From NCBI RefSeq assembly GCF_045679555.1, contig NC_092096.1:25591817-25655816 (forward strand): a stretch of DNA of 64,000 bases, written 5' to 3'. The notes below the pieces were generated by a model that did not search any database, had not been told where the DNA came from, and saw only the letters and a list, made by a program, of their open reading frames with translations. Of the stretch, positions 41,663 to 53,660 are shown piece after piece. Every line of letters begins with the position of its first letter. Within the stretch, counting starts at the first letter, position 1. The position numbers and the translations under genes were made by a program. This DNA is from Salvelinus alpinus. Its lineage: Eukaryota > Chordata > Actinopteri > Salmoniformes > Salmonidae.

Positions 41663-42133
41663 TTAATGAATGGAAGGCATGCTCATCGCATGCTCAAAAA
41701 CGTGTGACAATTGCACGTGTCAAAGTAACTCCAAAGCAAACCCAATTGAGCCTCCTGGTGTCTCCTATCTCTTCCATTATCAGCGCTCTGAAATCAGAGA
41801 ATAGTTTACATTTCCCCTCAAAATGGGGTCAGTAATTGTTCACAGATTAATCGCATTAAAGGGGCAATTAGCTGTTGAAACAATAACAAAGCATTCTCCA
41901 AGCCCCAGCCTGTTTTGGTAAAGCGCTGAGGGATGGGCCTGGAGAAATGTAACCACTCTCAAATTCATGGACAGAGCTATGGATGCAAGGACTGACCACC
42001 TAAGATATCAGAATGAAAGTTAAAAGATTTGAGGCTACACAGTGTTTGTTTAGATTTACAATGCTTACCAACATTGGAGTAAAACAAGCTTATATTCTGG
42101 CTTCTGATGGGATTTGACAGTTGAACTAAACTC
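41663..42133. other. Spacer without a recognised gene
   Basis: AT-rich apparently single-copy sequence; nothing recognised. Confidence 0.5.
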
Positions 42134-42232
42134 ATTTATAAGTTATATTCCTCCAGAATCAATGTGAATATATCATACATTTATAAGTTATATTCCTCCA
42201 GAATCAATGTGAATATATCATACATTTATAAG
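42134..42232. repeat. 45-bp tandem duplication
   Basis: Two perfect 45-bp copies plus a partial third of 'tttataagttatattcctcc' + 'agaatcaatgtgaatatatc' + 'ataca'. A recent slippage or unequal-exchange event. Confidence 0.95.
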
Positions 42233-42728
42233 TCCAAAAATGTATGTAGCAATTGCAGATTGGCCCTTTAAGTAACGTCTTATCGTTCTAATGTGTCAGT
42301 GTTGTCACTGTAGGGCCATTATCTTATCTAGACATCACAGCTCAGTAGAACAGCGCCATTCGATATGGATGATGTCAACGCACACTCGGCATCCCGGCCC
42401 TGAAATCCGCCCGGCGATAGCCAGATAGCAGAGGTTAACTCGATCTCCAATGAATACACTTTGCCTTCCTGTTCGCTCCAGCAGGGTCTCTGGTGGTTCC
42501 TAAAATATTGTGACAGTTGGTGTTTGTCAAATGACTGCAAGCCACCAGAGCAGCGTTCAACCCAATAGGGCTGCATTCACTAAAGATCCCATCGATTACA
42601 TTCTGACCTTCGTTTTGAGTTCCACTGGGTTTGACATTGTATAGGAGCCTCGCGATGGAGGCCAATCATGACCTGTCCTCCATGTGTGTGTAAGCTTTTA
42701 ATCTCTGAACATGTTACAGTACATTTTA
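42233..42728. other. Apparently single-copy stretch
   Basis: GC-balanced, with no repeat signature. The part at about 42330-42660 has no long coding frame with domain evidence. It could be conserved non-coding DNA, but the sequence alone cannot show that. Confidence 0.4.
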
Positions 42729-43167
42729 GGACTGTGACGATACCAGTATCGGAATATTTTTTCCATGACAAAAAGAAAACACAAAGCAGAGAAAACTCTT
42801 TGATCCTTTAATGATAATACAGTATTGTGTGACAGAGCTTGGGGAGTTTAAAAGGTTCTCGCACTCAAAACCATGAAAAGGATTAACCCAAGGAGGCCGA
42901 GATGCAAAACTAATATACTTCATATAATCCATGCTCAAAAGAATAAAACCGGTTGAACTGCCTTTAAGACCAAAACGAAGCGTATGTTTCAGCCTTATGC
43001 CTTCATGATATCGCTTGTAAAATAAATAAATGTGACTGGATGACAACATAAGGATGTTTTTTTCCAGCATTAGAGATTTTATCCTAAAGAGGTTAAATCC
43101 GCGTCATGTTTTGTTTCTTTGCCACGATATGAACGAGTATCGCAATACTGGTATCGTCCAGCCCTAG
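42729..43167. mobile_element. MITE-like repeat with 'gacgataccagtat' termini
   Basis: The left end contains 'gacgataccagtatcgg' and the right end the inverted 'gcaatactggtatcgtcc' followed by 'agccctag'. About 440 bp with no recognisable protein. Terminal inverted repeats suggest a non-autonomous DNA transposon. Exact ends and target duplication are not resolved. Confidence 0.6.
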
Positions 43168-43470
43168 TATATTTACTGTCTGGATATCATGGGGCCTAAC
43201 CTAACGTAACCTAGGAGAAGCCTACATGGATGCTGTAGGATAGTGTGTCACTTCCAAAGAGGGGAAAGGGGAGCTTTTTCTGTCCCAGACTGTACTGCAT
43301 GTGTCACGTCCTCACACCTGCGCTGGGCACTGCTGGGTTTAGGAAGAGAAACTAAAAGCGACGGCGGATCACATGTCTCTGTGGATGTCCAGCAGTAAAT
43401 TAAAACGAGGAGCAATTTCCTGAGGCCCAATTAGCAGAAAATTGGTCCTGTCTGTTTGAGCGACTCCCCG

Positions 43471-43590
43471 GAGGGAGGGAGGGAGGGAGAGAGAGACAGA
43501 AGGACAGGCAAAGAGAGAGGGAGAGACAGGAGGACAGGCAAAGAGAGAGGGAGAGGCAGGAGGACAGGCAGAAAGAGCAGGAGAAGAAGG
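43471..43590. repeat. Purine-rich 30-bp tandem repeat
   Basis: GGGA repeats are followed by about three copies of a unit containing 'aggacaggcaaagagagagg' + 'gagagacagg'. Confidence 0.85.
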
Positions 43591-45593
43591 ATGGAGAGAT
43601 ATAGGGAATTGTACGGTAGCCTATCCTTGGCTTAACACATCATGAATGGTCTGTGAGGGAGATGCAGCGTGCTAGCCTCAAGGAGAGCGTGAAGTAACTC
43701 TAGAAGCACACGACGTTACAATAACCATTCAATCTGCTATTTGACATTAAATCCATATTTGTTTAACTTTTTCATTTCCTATACACCCATTCTTAAATCA
43801 AGTTCGATCAAGAGGACAGGCGATATACGGGTCATGCGGTTGAGTGGGAACTCTGAGTCTTAATTCATATGTAATGGCAGACAACTCTGGACAACCCAAA
43901 GATGTATGTCACTGTGTGTGGATGGGGGTCGATTCCTCATGGGACTTGATTATCACTCTACTTGTGCCCCCCGCTCCCCATCCCCTAACCCCACCCCAAA
44001 TCAATCCCACCCAGTTACGCCTCAAGGGAGAAATTTGGCCATCGATGACATCGACGGGGTTGGAGCTGACACAGAACTCGGGAGTCTGGGTCAATGTCTG
44101 TAAAGGGCCTGGTTTGGATTGACCCGCATCCCTGTCTGTCACTCAATGTTAATGGCGGGTCCAGATCAATGTCCAGCCGTGTCACAGAAAAATAACTCAA
44201 CAACAGAGCCTGTTGATAGACAGACAGACGGGGGCCATTGACAGAACCAGAGCTCTCTCTCGCTTTGTTAATTAAACAAACATTGGTCTGGTCTGACTAC
44301 CTTCCTCTATGGGTCTATAGCTTACAGTGGGAGGTGGGGGCTCATTAATGAACCGCTAACTCAGACTTCCTCACATCCATTTCCTATAGCCCAACTTACA
44401 AAGAGGTAGCCCACAAAAACCCACTTTAGTCACCCCCTTTAGCAAACACTGTTAGGGCACATGCATTGTACCCATAAAATGAACACTAACCCAACCCCTC
44501 TCCCCTGCCATGTGTTATCCGTCAACTTACCTGGGTTAAATAACTAATGTGTCCTGTAGAGAAGTCTTCTCAAGCCAGTGTGTAGTGGAGTGGGCACCCC
44601 GGGGGTGATGGAGTAGTTAACTGACACAGTCAGAGACACACAGTTAGCTCCCCAGTCTGTCCAGCTTCACTGCTGTCTGTCTCACTGATAAGAGCCAGAC
44701 CACTGTTATTCTTACACTCTACTCTTTCATCCCATCCAACCATTCATCCATCTATCCACCGCTCTCTATTGTGACTGGCCCAAGGAAGGACAAACATGAC
44801 TCGCTGACCTCTGGCCATTTGACCGCTGTCCATTAGGACCCCTCTGAGCGTGATCCGCTGACCCCCTCTTTCACCTGAAGTGGATGGGGTCAGCGGGCGG
44901 GAACTGTTTCAACGTGGCTTCTGAGTTTCAACGTTTGCTCAGAGTGTATGGCAGATTTCTTTGGCACACCCTCTTTCAGAGCCAAGTTTCATTAGTTCAA
45001 ATTGAGCCGTTTGACAAAAGCAATTCTTTATGCCAAATGCCAAGCGAAACTGTAAATGAAAAGAGAGCTTTTGTCGGACCTGGAGCATGCTGGGACTGAG
45101 GTTGGCATTATATTGTCTGTTCATAACCACACAGTTGAGTCCATATTCTCCCCAGGATTCAAACTGAGCTCTATGTAAACCTCCATGACTCATTGGCTCC
45201 CATTTATTGTGGAGGATCACTTACTTACCCAACACCGTCCACACACTGTAACAATAGGTCTTATTCTCCTGGTGATTGAGGTGAAGGCTTTATATACTGC
45301 AGTCTGAGGCTATAGGGAAGGCAATTTCATGTCTCCTTCCTGCAGACCTGATTCAGACACAGCGCTCCATTATCAAACCCAGGGTATTAGCCCTACAGGT
45401 AAGGGTTTTTAGGGGGGAGAGGAGGGGGTCTGTAATATTATCCTCTGGGTGTATTGGGGGTAGTTGGAGGGGCTACTAGAGCTGCTGTGTGATGTATGAC
45501 TTGCTGTCTGACTGGCTACAGCCCACAACATCAAAGGACAATGGAGTGTTTATGTGCGCTAGCTGCATGGGCCTGATTTGGGATTTATTAATG
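43591..45593. other. 2-kb stretch without a recognised gene
   Basis: Apparently single-copy DNA. Frames of 60-93 codons overlap on both strands near 43844-44203 and 44884-45220 but carry no recognisable domain, so I do not call them. Confidence 0.5.
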
Positions 45594-45690
45594 CCTCCCT
45601 CTTCCCCCCTTTCCTCCCTCCCTCAACCCTTTCCTCCCTCTTCCCCCCTTTCCTCCCTCTTCCCCCCTTTCCTCCCTCCCTCAACCCCTT
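45594..45690. repeat. Pyrimidine-rich tandem repeat
   Basis: Repeated 'ctttcctccctcttcccccc' words, about 4-5 degenerate units. Confidence 0.9.
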
Positions 45691-45775
45691 CTCAACGGTC
45701 CAACAGTGAACTCCCATCGGGTTCTTCTGGAGACCACACTGATTTCCTCTCCTCTCGTCTCCATGCACTCGCACA

Positions 45776-45852
45776 CGAAGGCTCTCTTTCTTTCTCTTTC
45801 TTTCTCGCACACGAAGGCTCTCTCTCTTTCTCTCTCTTTCTCTGTCTGTCTT

Positions 45853-45944
<92 letters not shown>
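45776..45944. repeat. (TC)n microsatellite with duplicated leader
   Basis: A pure TC tract at 45853-45944. It is preceded by two copies of 'tcgcacacgaaggctctctt' and CTTT-type words. Confidence 0.97.
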
Positions 45945-45946
<2 letters not shown>

Positions 45947-46955
45947 GGGCCTGGGGCCTCTCTGAAACGTGGTGTTTGTGTTTCCCGGTGGGCGATAGGC
46001 AGACATTCATCCCCCAGCAGGGCCCTTATAGGGCCCCCATATTCCCCCAAAGCCATTTACACGGCGAAAAGGTTAATTGCTTAAAACACCACCGCTGTTA
46101 TTTCAACTGATTCTGTAAGCATTGCATTTGATATTAAGCGGACAGAGATTATTGGGCGATAACAAAGTATGTGCCAAGGGATTCTGAGCAGGTATTATGA
46201 GAGAAAGCACGATGCCAGTATTGATGGATGTTTGAGGGACAACCACCAAGGCATTGCTGCTATAGTACCTCACAGCCACCAAATAGGCAAGTAGAACTAC
46301 CACTGAAACTATTAAAGGGGTTAGAATAAGTATTTTTTTCTCTGGCTCAGGAAACTTGTTGAATGGCTTTTCTAGTGCATGCCTTGTCTTCACCTGTGAG
46401 TGATGACTCTGTGAGGACCAGGCTGGGTGGACAGCCCTGTTGTCACTTATCTCCCTGGTGGCTCCAGCCCTGTGGAGGTAGGATTGGCTAGCTCCTAGTA
46501 GATCCACGCCATTAGCATCACAGCTCTGGATGACTGCTCTGCAGCTGTGGGTCAGTCAGAGTGGCGTATTCTAGACTGAGAGGCCCAGACACATAGAGGC
46601 CAGCGGAAAGGAAGTCTGAGGGGAGACTGAGGGGAAACAGGGGTTAGAAATGAGAGAGGGAAAAACAGTGGTTGGAAATGAGAGGTGTAGAAATAGGATG
46701 AAAGAGGCCAGGGGAAAGAAAGACCAATAGTCCCAAACAGAGTAGAGTAGGGGAATATGACCTCTGTATGCGGTGGAACCACTTCTAGCCCTGTAGATAG
46801 TATCTGAAGTATAGTTAGTGTCCCCCACATTCTGCACGCTCTTAAAAACACATTCTGTTTATGGGGGTTGATATGGGGCATTGTCTATCACAATCTATCA
46901 CAATCCATAAGACAAAAGTCTATATGGAATGGAAGTGGTTGGGTTGGTGGTGGTT

Positions 46956-46958
<3 letters not shown>
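45945..46958. other. Stretch without a recognised gene
   Basis: Ordinary sequence. Frames are short and lack domains. Confidence 0.5.
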
Positions 46959-46992
<34 letters not shown>

Positions 46993-47018
46993 GTGGGGGG
47001 GGGGGGTGGGGGGGGGGA
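46959..47018. repeat. (TG)n followed by poly(G)
   Basis: About 15 TG repeats, then 'ggggtgggggggggggg' and another G9 run to 47018. Both alternating purine-pyrimidine and G-run sequence are present. Confidence 0.97.
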
Positions 47019-47313
47019 TACAGATTGTATATTCTCAAACACATTAGGTGTAAGTGACATAGATGGGTCGGGGCAGGCACACATTATGCAGAAGAGGTAC
47101 CTAACATACTCCAACACATTATGGTGATTGAGACCAAGGAGGGAGACTGACATTTTTAAACTCACTCTGTTTGGGGAGTGGTGGCATATTCAAACACGTT
47201 ATGTTGAGGGGAGAGGGGGTTTGCATAGTCAAATACATTACAATGTCAAGAGAGAGGGGGGATATGACATTTCTAAACACATTATGTTGAAAGAGAGGAT
47301 GGGGGATGGCATG
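47019..47313. repeat. Degenerate tandem repeat, about 55-60 bp
   Basis: Four to five loose copies built around 'caaacacattatgttga' followed by G/A-rich 'gagagaggggg' sequence. Confidence 0.6.
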
Positions 47314-47339
47314 CAAGAGAGAGAGAGAGAGAGAGAGAG
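47314..47339. repeat. (GA)n tract at LINE 5' side
   Basis: About 13 GA repeats immediately before the recognisable LINE sequence. Confidence 0.9.
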
Positions 47340-47378
47340 TCTCAACCTCCCAGCACAGAGTACTACTTCCTCATTGAA

Positions 47379-49191
47379 ATGAAGGATAAATTCACCCAGC
47401 TGGAGATAAGACAGGTGGAGCTGGAACAGCAGGTGAGCACACTCCAGTCAGCACAAAACAATTGTCCAGCTCAACAACACCCCCTCAACCAGAGGTGGAG
47501 AGAGACATATCTGCACTCTGGACTGTGGTGAAAGAGCAGGAGCAGGAGAACAACAGAGCACTAGAGGAGAGGATCAGAATGCTGGAGGAGAGGGTGAGGG
47601 GGATGGCGTGTGACAGAGAACAACCCATTAGAGAGCTGGCCACCGCTTCAGAAAAGCCAGCAGAACAGTCCACCCCGGACCCTAACCATAGCCTCAACAT
47701 CACAGCAGAACAGTCCACCCTGGACCATAGCCTCGACATCACAGCAGAACAGTCCACCCTGGACCATAGCCTCAACATCACAGCAGAACAGTCCACCCCG
47801 GACCCTGACCATAGCCTCGACATCACAGCAGAACAGTCCACCCTGGACCATAGCCTCGACATCACAGCAGAACAGTCCACCCCGGACCCTGACCATAGCC
47901 TCGACATCACAGCAGAACAGTCCACCCCGGACCCTGACCATAGCCTCGACATCACAGCAGAACAGTCCACCCCGGACCCTGACCATAGCCTCGACATCAC
48001 AGCAGAACAGTCCACCCTGGACCATAGCCTCGACATCACAGCAGAACAGTCCACCCCGGACCCTGACCATAGCCTCGACATCACAGCAGAACAGTCCACC
48101 CCGGACCCTGACCATAGCCTCGACATCACAGCAGAACAGTCCACCTCAGCACCTGACCATAGCCTCGACATCACAGCAGAACAGTTCACCCCGGACCCTG
48201 ACCATAGCCTCGACATCACAGCAGAACAGTCCACCCCGGACCCTGACCATAGCCTCGACATCACAGCAGAACAGTCCACCCCGGACCCTGACCATAGCCT
48301 CGACATCACAGCAGAACAGTCCACCCCGGACCCTGACCATAGCCTCGACATCACAGCAGAACAGTCCACCCCGGACCCTGACCATGGCCTCGACATCACA
48401 GCAGGACAGACAAATGAAGAACCCCAAGCCCAGGGGATTCCACCCCCCCTGTCAGCCACCCTGATAGTCCTCCTGACAACCCCCTCACACCCACTGAGGA
48501 CATACAGAAGCCACAGATTGTACTCCTTATGGACTCAAACGGGAAATATATACAAGAAAATAAACTTTTTCCCAAACATACAGTGTCTAAACTCTGGTGT
48601 CCAAACACCCATTGCGCCTTAGACCTTCTGTCTGACGACCAACTAGGGTCACCGAGCCACATAATAATACACACAGGCACAAACCACCTGAGAGCACAGC
48701 AGGAAAGGGTGGCCACACACTCAAGTGGGTGATTGAAAAATCTTCTTCTTCTCCTCCCTGCTACCATACAGTGGGTAAACGCAAGCATTTCCCATGACTG
48801 TGCCTCAAAACCAAATATTTACCTGGCCCAACACTCCACCCTGGACTTGAACAGCCTTTACGACCAGGCACCCCCCGGACCTACACATACACTGAGAGGA
48901 CTTACATCCAGACCACAGCACCACCAGCCACATCCACACCACCACCCCAACCAATCAACACCCCACCAAGTCAACCATGCCCACACCCCATTTAGGCCCC
49001 CTCAGATCAGACCTATGCCTCTCCTGCCCACCCCCTGTCCCCAACTCCCGCAAAGAGGGCCTCAACATGAAAGTCACACATACGCCCAGGCCGTGAGCAG
49101 GCAAACAGGCCAAACCCCCACTCTTACACTAGCCCAAGCCAATGGCATGTACCTGATGCTCAGCAGGCTCTGCTCACACTTACTGGTTTGA
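47379..49191 (+). pseudogene. LINE ORF1 remnant: coiled coil, repeat, SGNH-like
   Basis: ORF1 proteins bind LINE RNA. ATG at 47379 opens MKDKFTQLEIRQVELEQQVSTLQ, a strong heptad pattern. A shift near 47490 moves to the frame of PEVERDISALW...ALEERIRMLEERV, also coiled coil. From 47660 to 48400 come 17 in-frame repeats of AEQSTPDPDHSLDIT (15 aa) or AEQSTLDHSLDIT (13 aa). After another shift, VLLMDSNGKYIQ (DSNG at 48532-48543) and HIIIHTGTNHL (48657-48690) resemble blocks I and III of an SGNH esterase, with H replacing the expected D of GxND. A proline/histidine-rich stretch and YAQAVSRQTGQTPTLTLAQANGMY end at a TGA at 49189-49191. Multiple frameshifts mean no intact protein. Confidence 0.75.
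47660..48400 (+). repeat. In-frame 45/39-bp minisatellite in LINE ORF1
   Basis: Seventeen units, 13 of 45 bp and four of 39 bp (units 2, 3, 5 and 9), total 741 bp. Each begins 'gcagaacagtccacc' and ends 'catagcctcgacatcaca'. Both lengths are multiples of three. Confidence 0.97.
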
Positions 49192-49226
49192 GGTAAAAAC
49201 CCACAACTAACAACGTTGGACACTTT

Positions 49227-51920
49227 ATGGAACACAAAGCCTTCACTATCTCATCCTGGAATATGCAAGGCCTGAGGTCATCTGCCTTCGGCTTCAAGAG
49301 CAGGAACCTAGACTTCTCCTACAAGAAATATGGTATAGAGGAGATGGACCCACTGGTTGCCCTCTAGGTTACAGAGACCCTATCAGATCACAGCAAAATC
49401 ACAGAACAATACTCAATCATGAGGCATCAAAGCCAAAGGAATTGAATAATATTAAGAAATGCTATAGATGGAAGGAAAGTAGTGTGAAAACCTTCCAAAA
49501 CACAATTAGGCAACAACAAATTCAATCTCTTTTAGACAACTTCCTGGACAAAACATTCCACTGTAATAGTGAAGGTGTAAACTTGGCAGTAGAAATCTCC
49601 TAAACAGTATATTTGACCTCAGCTTCCCTATCAAATCTAAAAAATTCAAACAGAAAATCTAAGACAATTAACAAGAATAACAAATGGTTAGATAAATAAT
49701 GCAAAAACCTAAGAAAGAAATTGAGAAACCTATCCAACCAAAAACATAGAGACCCAGAAAACCTGAGTCTACGCCTTCAGTATGGTGAATCACTAAAACA
49801 AAGCAGAACTACACTACGGGAAAAGAAGGAACAACACGTCAGATATCAGATTCAATGTAATTGAAGAATCCATAGACTTTAACCACTTTTGGGAAAATTG
49901 AAAAACACGAAACAAACAACAACACAAAGAGTTATCTATCCAAAACGGAACTGTATGGGTAAACCACTTCTCCAATCCTTTTGGCCCTACAACAAAGAAC
50001 AAACTGCAAAAACATATACATGATCAAATACAAATCTTAGAATCAACTATTAACGACTACCAGAACCCACTGTATTATTGAATTACATTGAATGAACTAC
50101 AGGACAAAATACAAACCCTCCAATCCAAAAAGGCATGTGCTTTTGATTGTATCCTCAATGAAATGATCAAATATACAGACCACAAATTCCAATTGGCTAT
50201 ACTTAAACTATTTAACAACCATCCTTGGCTCTGACATCTTCCCCAGTATTTGGAACCAAGGACTGATCACCCCAATCCACAAAAGTGGAGACAAATTTGA
50301 CCCCAGTAAATACCGTGGGATATGCGTCAACAGCAACCTTGGGAAAATCCTCTGCATTATCATTAACAGCAGACTCGTACATTTCCTTAGTGAAAATAAT
50401 ATACAGAGCAAATGTCAAGTTGGCTTTTTACCAAATTACTGTACGACAGACCACGTATTCACCCTGCACACCCTAATTGACAAACAAACAAACCAAAACA
50501 AATGCAAAGTCTTCTCATGCTTTGTTGATTTCAAAAAAGCTTCAGACTCAATTTGGCATGAGGGTCTGCTATACAAATTGATGGAAAGTGGTGTTGGGGG
50601 GAAAACATACGACATTATAAAATCCATGTACAGGTTAAGCTCTCCCCTCTTCAACATATATATGAACGAATTGGTGAGGGCACTAGAACAGTCTGCAGCA
50701 CCTACTAGAATCTGAAGTCAAATGTCTACTGTTTGCTGATGATCTGGTGCTTCTGTCCCAAAAACAAGAAGGGCTTACAGCAGCACCTAGATCTTCTGCA
50801 AAGATTCTGTCAGACCTTGGCCCTGACAGTAAATCTCAGTAAGACAAAAATAATGGGGTTCCAAAAAAGGTCCAACAACACAAATACAAATTCCATCTAG
50901 ACACCGTTGCCCTAGAGCACAAAAAAACTATACATACCTCGGCCTAAACGTCAGCGCCACAGGTAACTTCCACAAAGCTGTGAATGATCTGAGAGACAAG
51001 GCAAGAAAGGGCCTTCTATGCCATCAAAGGAACATAAAATTTGACATACCAATTAGGAGCGGGTTTAAAATACTTGAATCAGTTATATAACCCATTGCTC
51101 TTTATGGTTGTGAGATCTGGGGTCCACTCACCAACCAAGAATTCACAAAATGGGACAAACACCAAATTGAGACTTTGCATGCAGAATTCTGCAAAAATAT
51201 CCCCCATGTACAACGTAAAACCCCAAATAATGCATGCAGAGCAGAATTAGGCCATACCCACTAATTATCAAAATTCAGAAAAGAATTTCCATAACCTTCC
51301 ATAACAAAGCCATCACCTACAGAGAGATTAACCTGGAGAAGAGTCCCCTAAGCAAGCTGGTCCTTGGGCTCTGTTCACAAACACAACCAGACCCCACAGA
51401 GCCCCAGGACAGCAACACAATTAGACCCAACCAAATCATGAGAAAACAAAAAGATAATTACTTGACACATTGGAAAGAATGAACAAACAAACAAAGCAAA
51501 CTAGAATGCTCTCTGGCCTTGAACAGAGAGTGCACAGTGGCAGAATACCTGACCACTGTGACTGACCCAAACCTAAGGAATGCTTTGACTATGTACAGAC
51601 TCAGTGAGCATAGCCTTGCTATTGAGAAAGGCCGTCGTAGGCAGACCTGGCTCTCAAGAGAAGACAGGCTATGTGCACACTGCCCACAAAATGAGGTGGA
51701 AACTGAGATGCACTTCCTAACCTCCTCCTCCTAATATGACCATATTAGTGACACATATTTCCCTCAGATTACATAGATCCACAAAGAATTTAAAAACAAA
51801 CTCAAATTTGATAAACTCCCATATCTACTGGGTGAAATACCACGGTGTGCAATCACAGCAGCAAGATCTGTGACCTGTTGCCACAAGAAAAGGGCAACCA
51901 TTGAAGAACACTGGTTATAA
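49227..51920 (+). pseudogene. LINE ORF2 remnant (endonuclease + RT)
   Basis: ATG at 49227 starts MEHKAFTISSWNMQGLRSSAFG, the N-terminus of an APE-type endonuclease (WNMQG). Most of the endonuclease is then deleted: sequence after about 49370 joins directly to SDHSKI near the domain's end. RT follows with stops and shifts: SGDKFDPSKYRGICVNSNLGK, then FSCFVDFKKASDSIWHEGLLYKL (the usual AFDS is ASDS), and FADDLVLLS at 50732-50758 in another frame. The PQG/RQGCSLSP region is lost at about 50640. The C-terminal REDRLCAHCPQNEVETEMHFL is at about 51659-51720. It is inactive. Confidence 0.8.
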
Positions 51921-52149
51921 ATTCAACCCATATTTATGTTTATTCATTTTCCCTTTTGTACTTTAACTATTTGCACATAATATGATATTTGAAATGTCTT
52001 TATTATTTTAGAAACTTTTGTGAATGTAATGTTTACTGTTTATTTGTATTGTTTATTATGTACTTTACTTGCTTTGGCAATGTTAACATATGTTTTCCAT
52101 GCCAATAAAGCCCTTAAATTGAATTGAAAGAGGAAGATAGAGAGATATT

Positions 52150-52409
52150 CTGTTTTACATTACTGAGGTGTGTTCTCTGTCTACCAGGTGAGTGCTGACT
52201 GAGTTCTGACATCAACTCGCCTTGGATAAACAAACAAGATAATTAACTCTAGCCATATGTCTCACGGGTTCCAGATACTCCCTGGTGCACACACACACAC
52301 TGCCTAATGTGTTTGTGTGAACTCTTCAAATACTCCTTTTTCCCACAATAACATAACTTAGACAAGAATCCCTCCATATCTGCTCTAATAAAATGTCCAT
52401 ACCCCATAG
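52150..52409 (-). repeat. Interspersed block shared with 27.13-27.49 kb
   Basis: Reverse-oriented counterpart of the 27 kb block: 'ggataaacaaacaagataat', 'tccagatactccctggtgc', a short (CA)n at 52289-52300, 'ttgtgtgaactcttcaaata' and 'aaaatgtccataccccata'. It starts 20 bp beyond the LINE 3' end. Confidence 0.8.
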
Positions 52410-53390
52410 ATGAATCCAGTCATGCCAGACTAGCTGTAGAAGTCCAAGATCCAGTATGTTGGCAAAGCCTTGGTACTCATCAGAATTACTTTGGACTCGG
52501 CCTACATGTGAAGCAGCGGGGTACCTCATCCACATCTCTGGCATTTCTCGGCACAAAGCAACAAAACACCTTGGAACGAAGTAAACAAGAGCGCGCTCCT
52601 CTCTTGGGACGCCACTCGATGAGATCTTTTCAATTAGCCAGGTTGACTTTGCATGGCTAATTAAGTCCTCATCCTTGACGAGCTGTCTGACTTCTCCTCC
52701 AAGCCTCTTATGGGAGCTTAGTGCCTCAGTGTGGGCTCCGGCGAGACGGATTGTGTCCAGCTGGAATGGGATTAACGCACCGGGGGCCCGAGGGGCTCTG
52801 AGCTCAGGAGTTCCATCTTTTGTTTGGGTCTGGAGTGTCGGGGGCTGGATCAAGGTAATCCTCCTTCTTCAGAAGCGCTCCCCTGGGTCGAAATGGTTAG
52901 CTGACCACTCCTGGTCACCGCCGACGCTGCTACCAGCCCCTGTGGTAGGGACAGGTAGGGAGGGGAGACCCCGATGATGAGATCTCACCTGACCCTGACC
53001 GTCATGAACTGATGTTTTGACCGGTAAACCGCTGATCGTTTCTGTAAATATATATATTTTAAATTCCTTCCCTTTGTGGCCACCCGGCTAATCAGATACA
53101 TTATGGGATCAATGGAGTTGGCAAGATACACGGCTGTTTTCCATACTGTGGAAGAGAGTGTTACCTCAAAGCATTCAAACACATTGCCTCTAAGCATACA
53201 CTTAATCAACTTATGCTAGTTAAACATGCCTCATGTTGACAATTAAGAATGTCATTAGTAGCTGCAGTAGATTCATGTTAATTACATGATGTTGATCACC
53301 CACATAATATACACACCTGTCGCATGCAGGTGTTTTATACAGGCAGGTCACCCGTGATACAAGTCAGTATTCAACGTCCATCCATGTCTG
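52410..53390. other. Apparently single-copy stretch
   Basis: About 1 kb with balanced composition and no repeat signature. A minus-strand frame at 52326-52853 begins outside this stretch in the shared block and has no recognised domain, so it is not called. Conserved non-coding function is possible but not shown. Confidence 0.45.
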
Positions 53391-53660
53391 AGGACGTCAG
53401 GATGTGACGTGTAAACCGGCCACTTGGGGCAAAATTGAGCGCTGTTACCTTCAAGTAAGCGTCTGCCTCTGATTGCCCGTTTTGAATCCAGCAATAAAAA
53501 GTAGTTTATATTTTTGTTTTAAGCCTATCCCAAACATGAACCCTTACCTTAACCATTCGAAGTTTATGCCTACACTTAACCTTAAACTCTTTGAAATGTG
53601 ACACTTGGAACAACCTTGAAATTTGACGAAAAACATGGATGAACGTCTAATTCTGACGTG
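53391..53660. repeat. Probable interspersed repeat
   Basis: Contains 'agtaagcgtctgcctctgat', 'ttttgaatccagcaataaaa' and 'cccttaccttaaccattcga'. I recognise these word combinations as recurrent in salmonid DNA. Loosely inverted ends ('gtctgaggacgtcag' and 'aattctgacgtgagac') hint at a MITE. Confidence 0.4.

Larger units (their letters stand above)
47340..52130 (+). mobile_element. Old two-ORF LINE in GA-rich context
   Basis: A nearly full-length but heavily mutated non-LTR element. ORF1 (from 47379) has a coiled coil, an in-frame repeat and an SGNH-like remnant. ORF2 (from 49227) has APE-type endonuclease and RT remnants. The 3' UTR ends 'ccaataaagcccttaaattg' with AATAAA at 52104-52109. The right flank is 'aggaagatagagagata'. 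A 3' fragment of the same family lies reversed at 58964-59309. Clade not assigned; the C-terminal HCP...VETE..HFL zinc-knuckle-like segment and FADDLVLLS motif distinguish it from the other two LINE families here. Confidence 0.85.

Noticed and set aside
45559..46056. Poly-Arg-Glu and poly-Leu-Ser frames
   Set aside because: Translations of the (TC)n tract. The same holds at 58.7-59.0 kb.
47462..48622. 386-codon repeat protein as a host gene
   Set aside because: No ATG at the start of that frame. The coiled-coil context and downstream ORF2 show it is part of a LINE ORF1.
52326..52853. 175-codon minus-strand frame
   Set aside because: Its C-terminal part lies in a repeat block also found at 27 kb; no domain is recognised.
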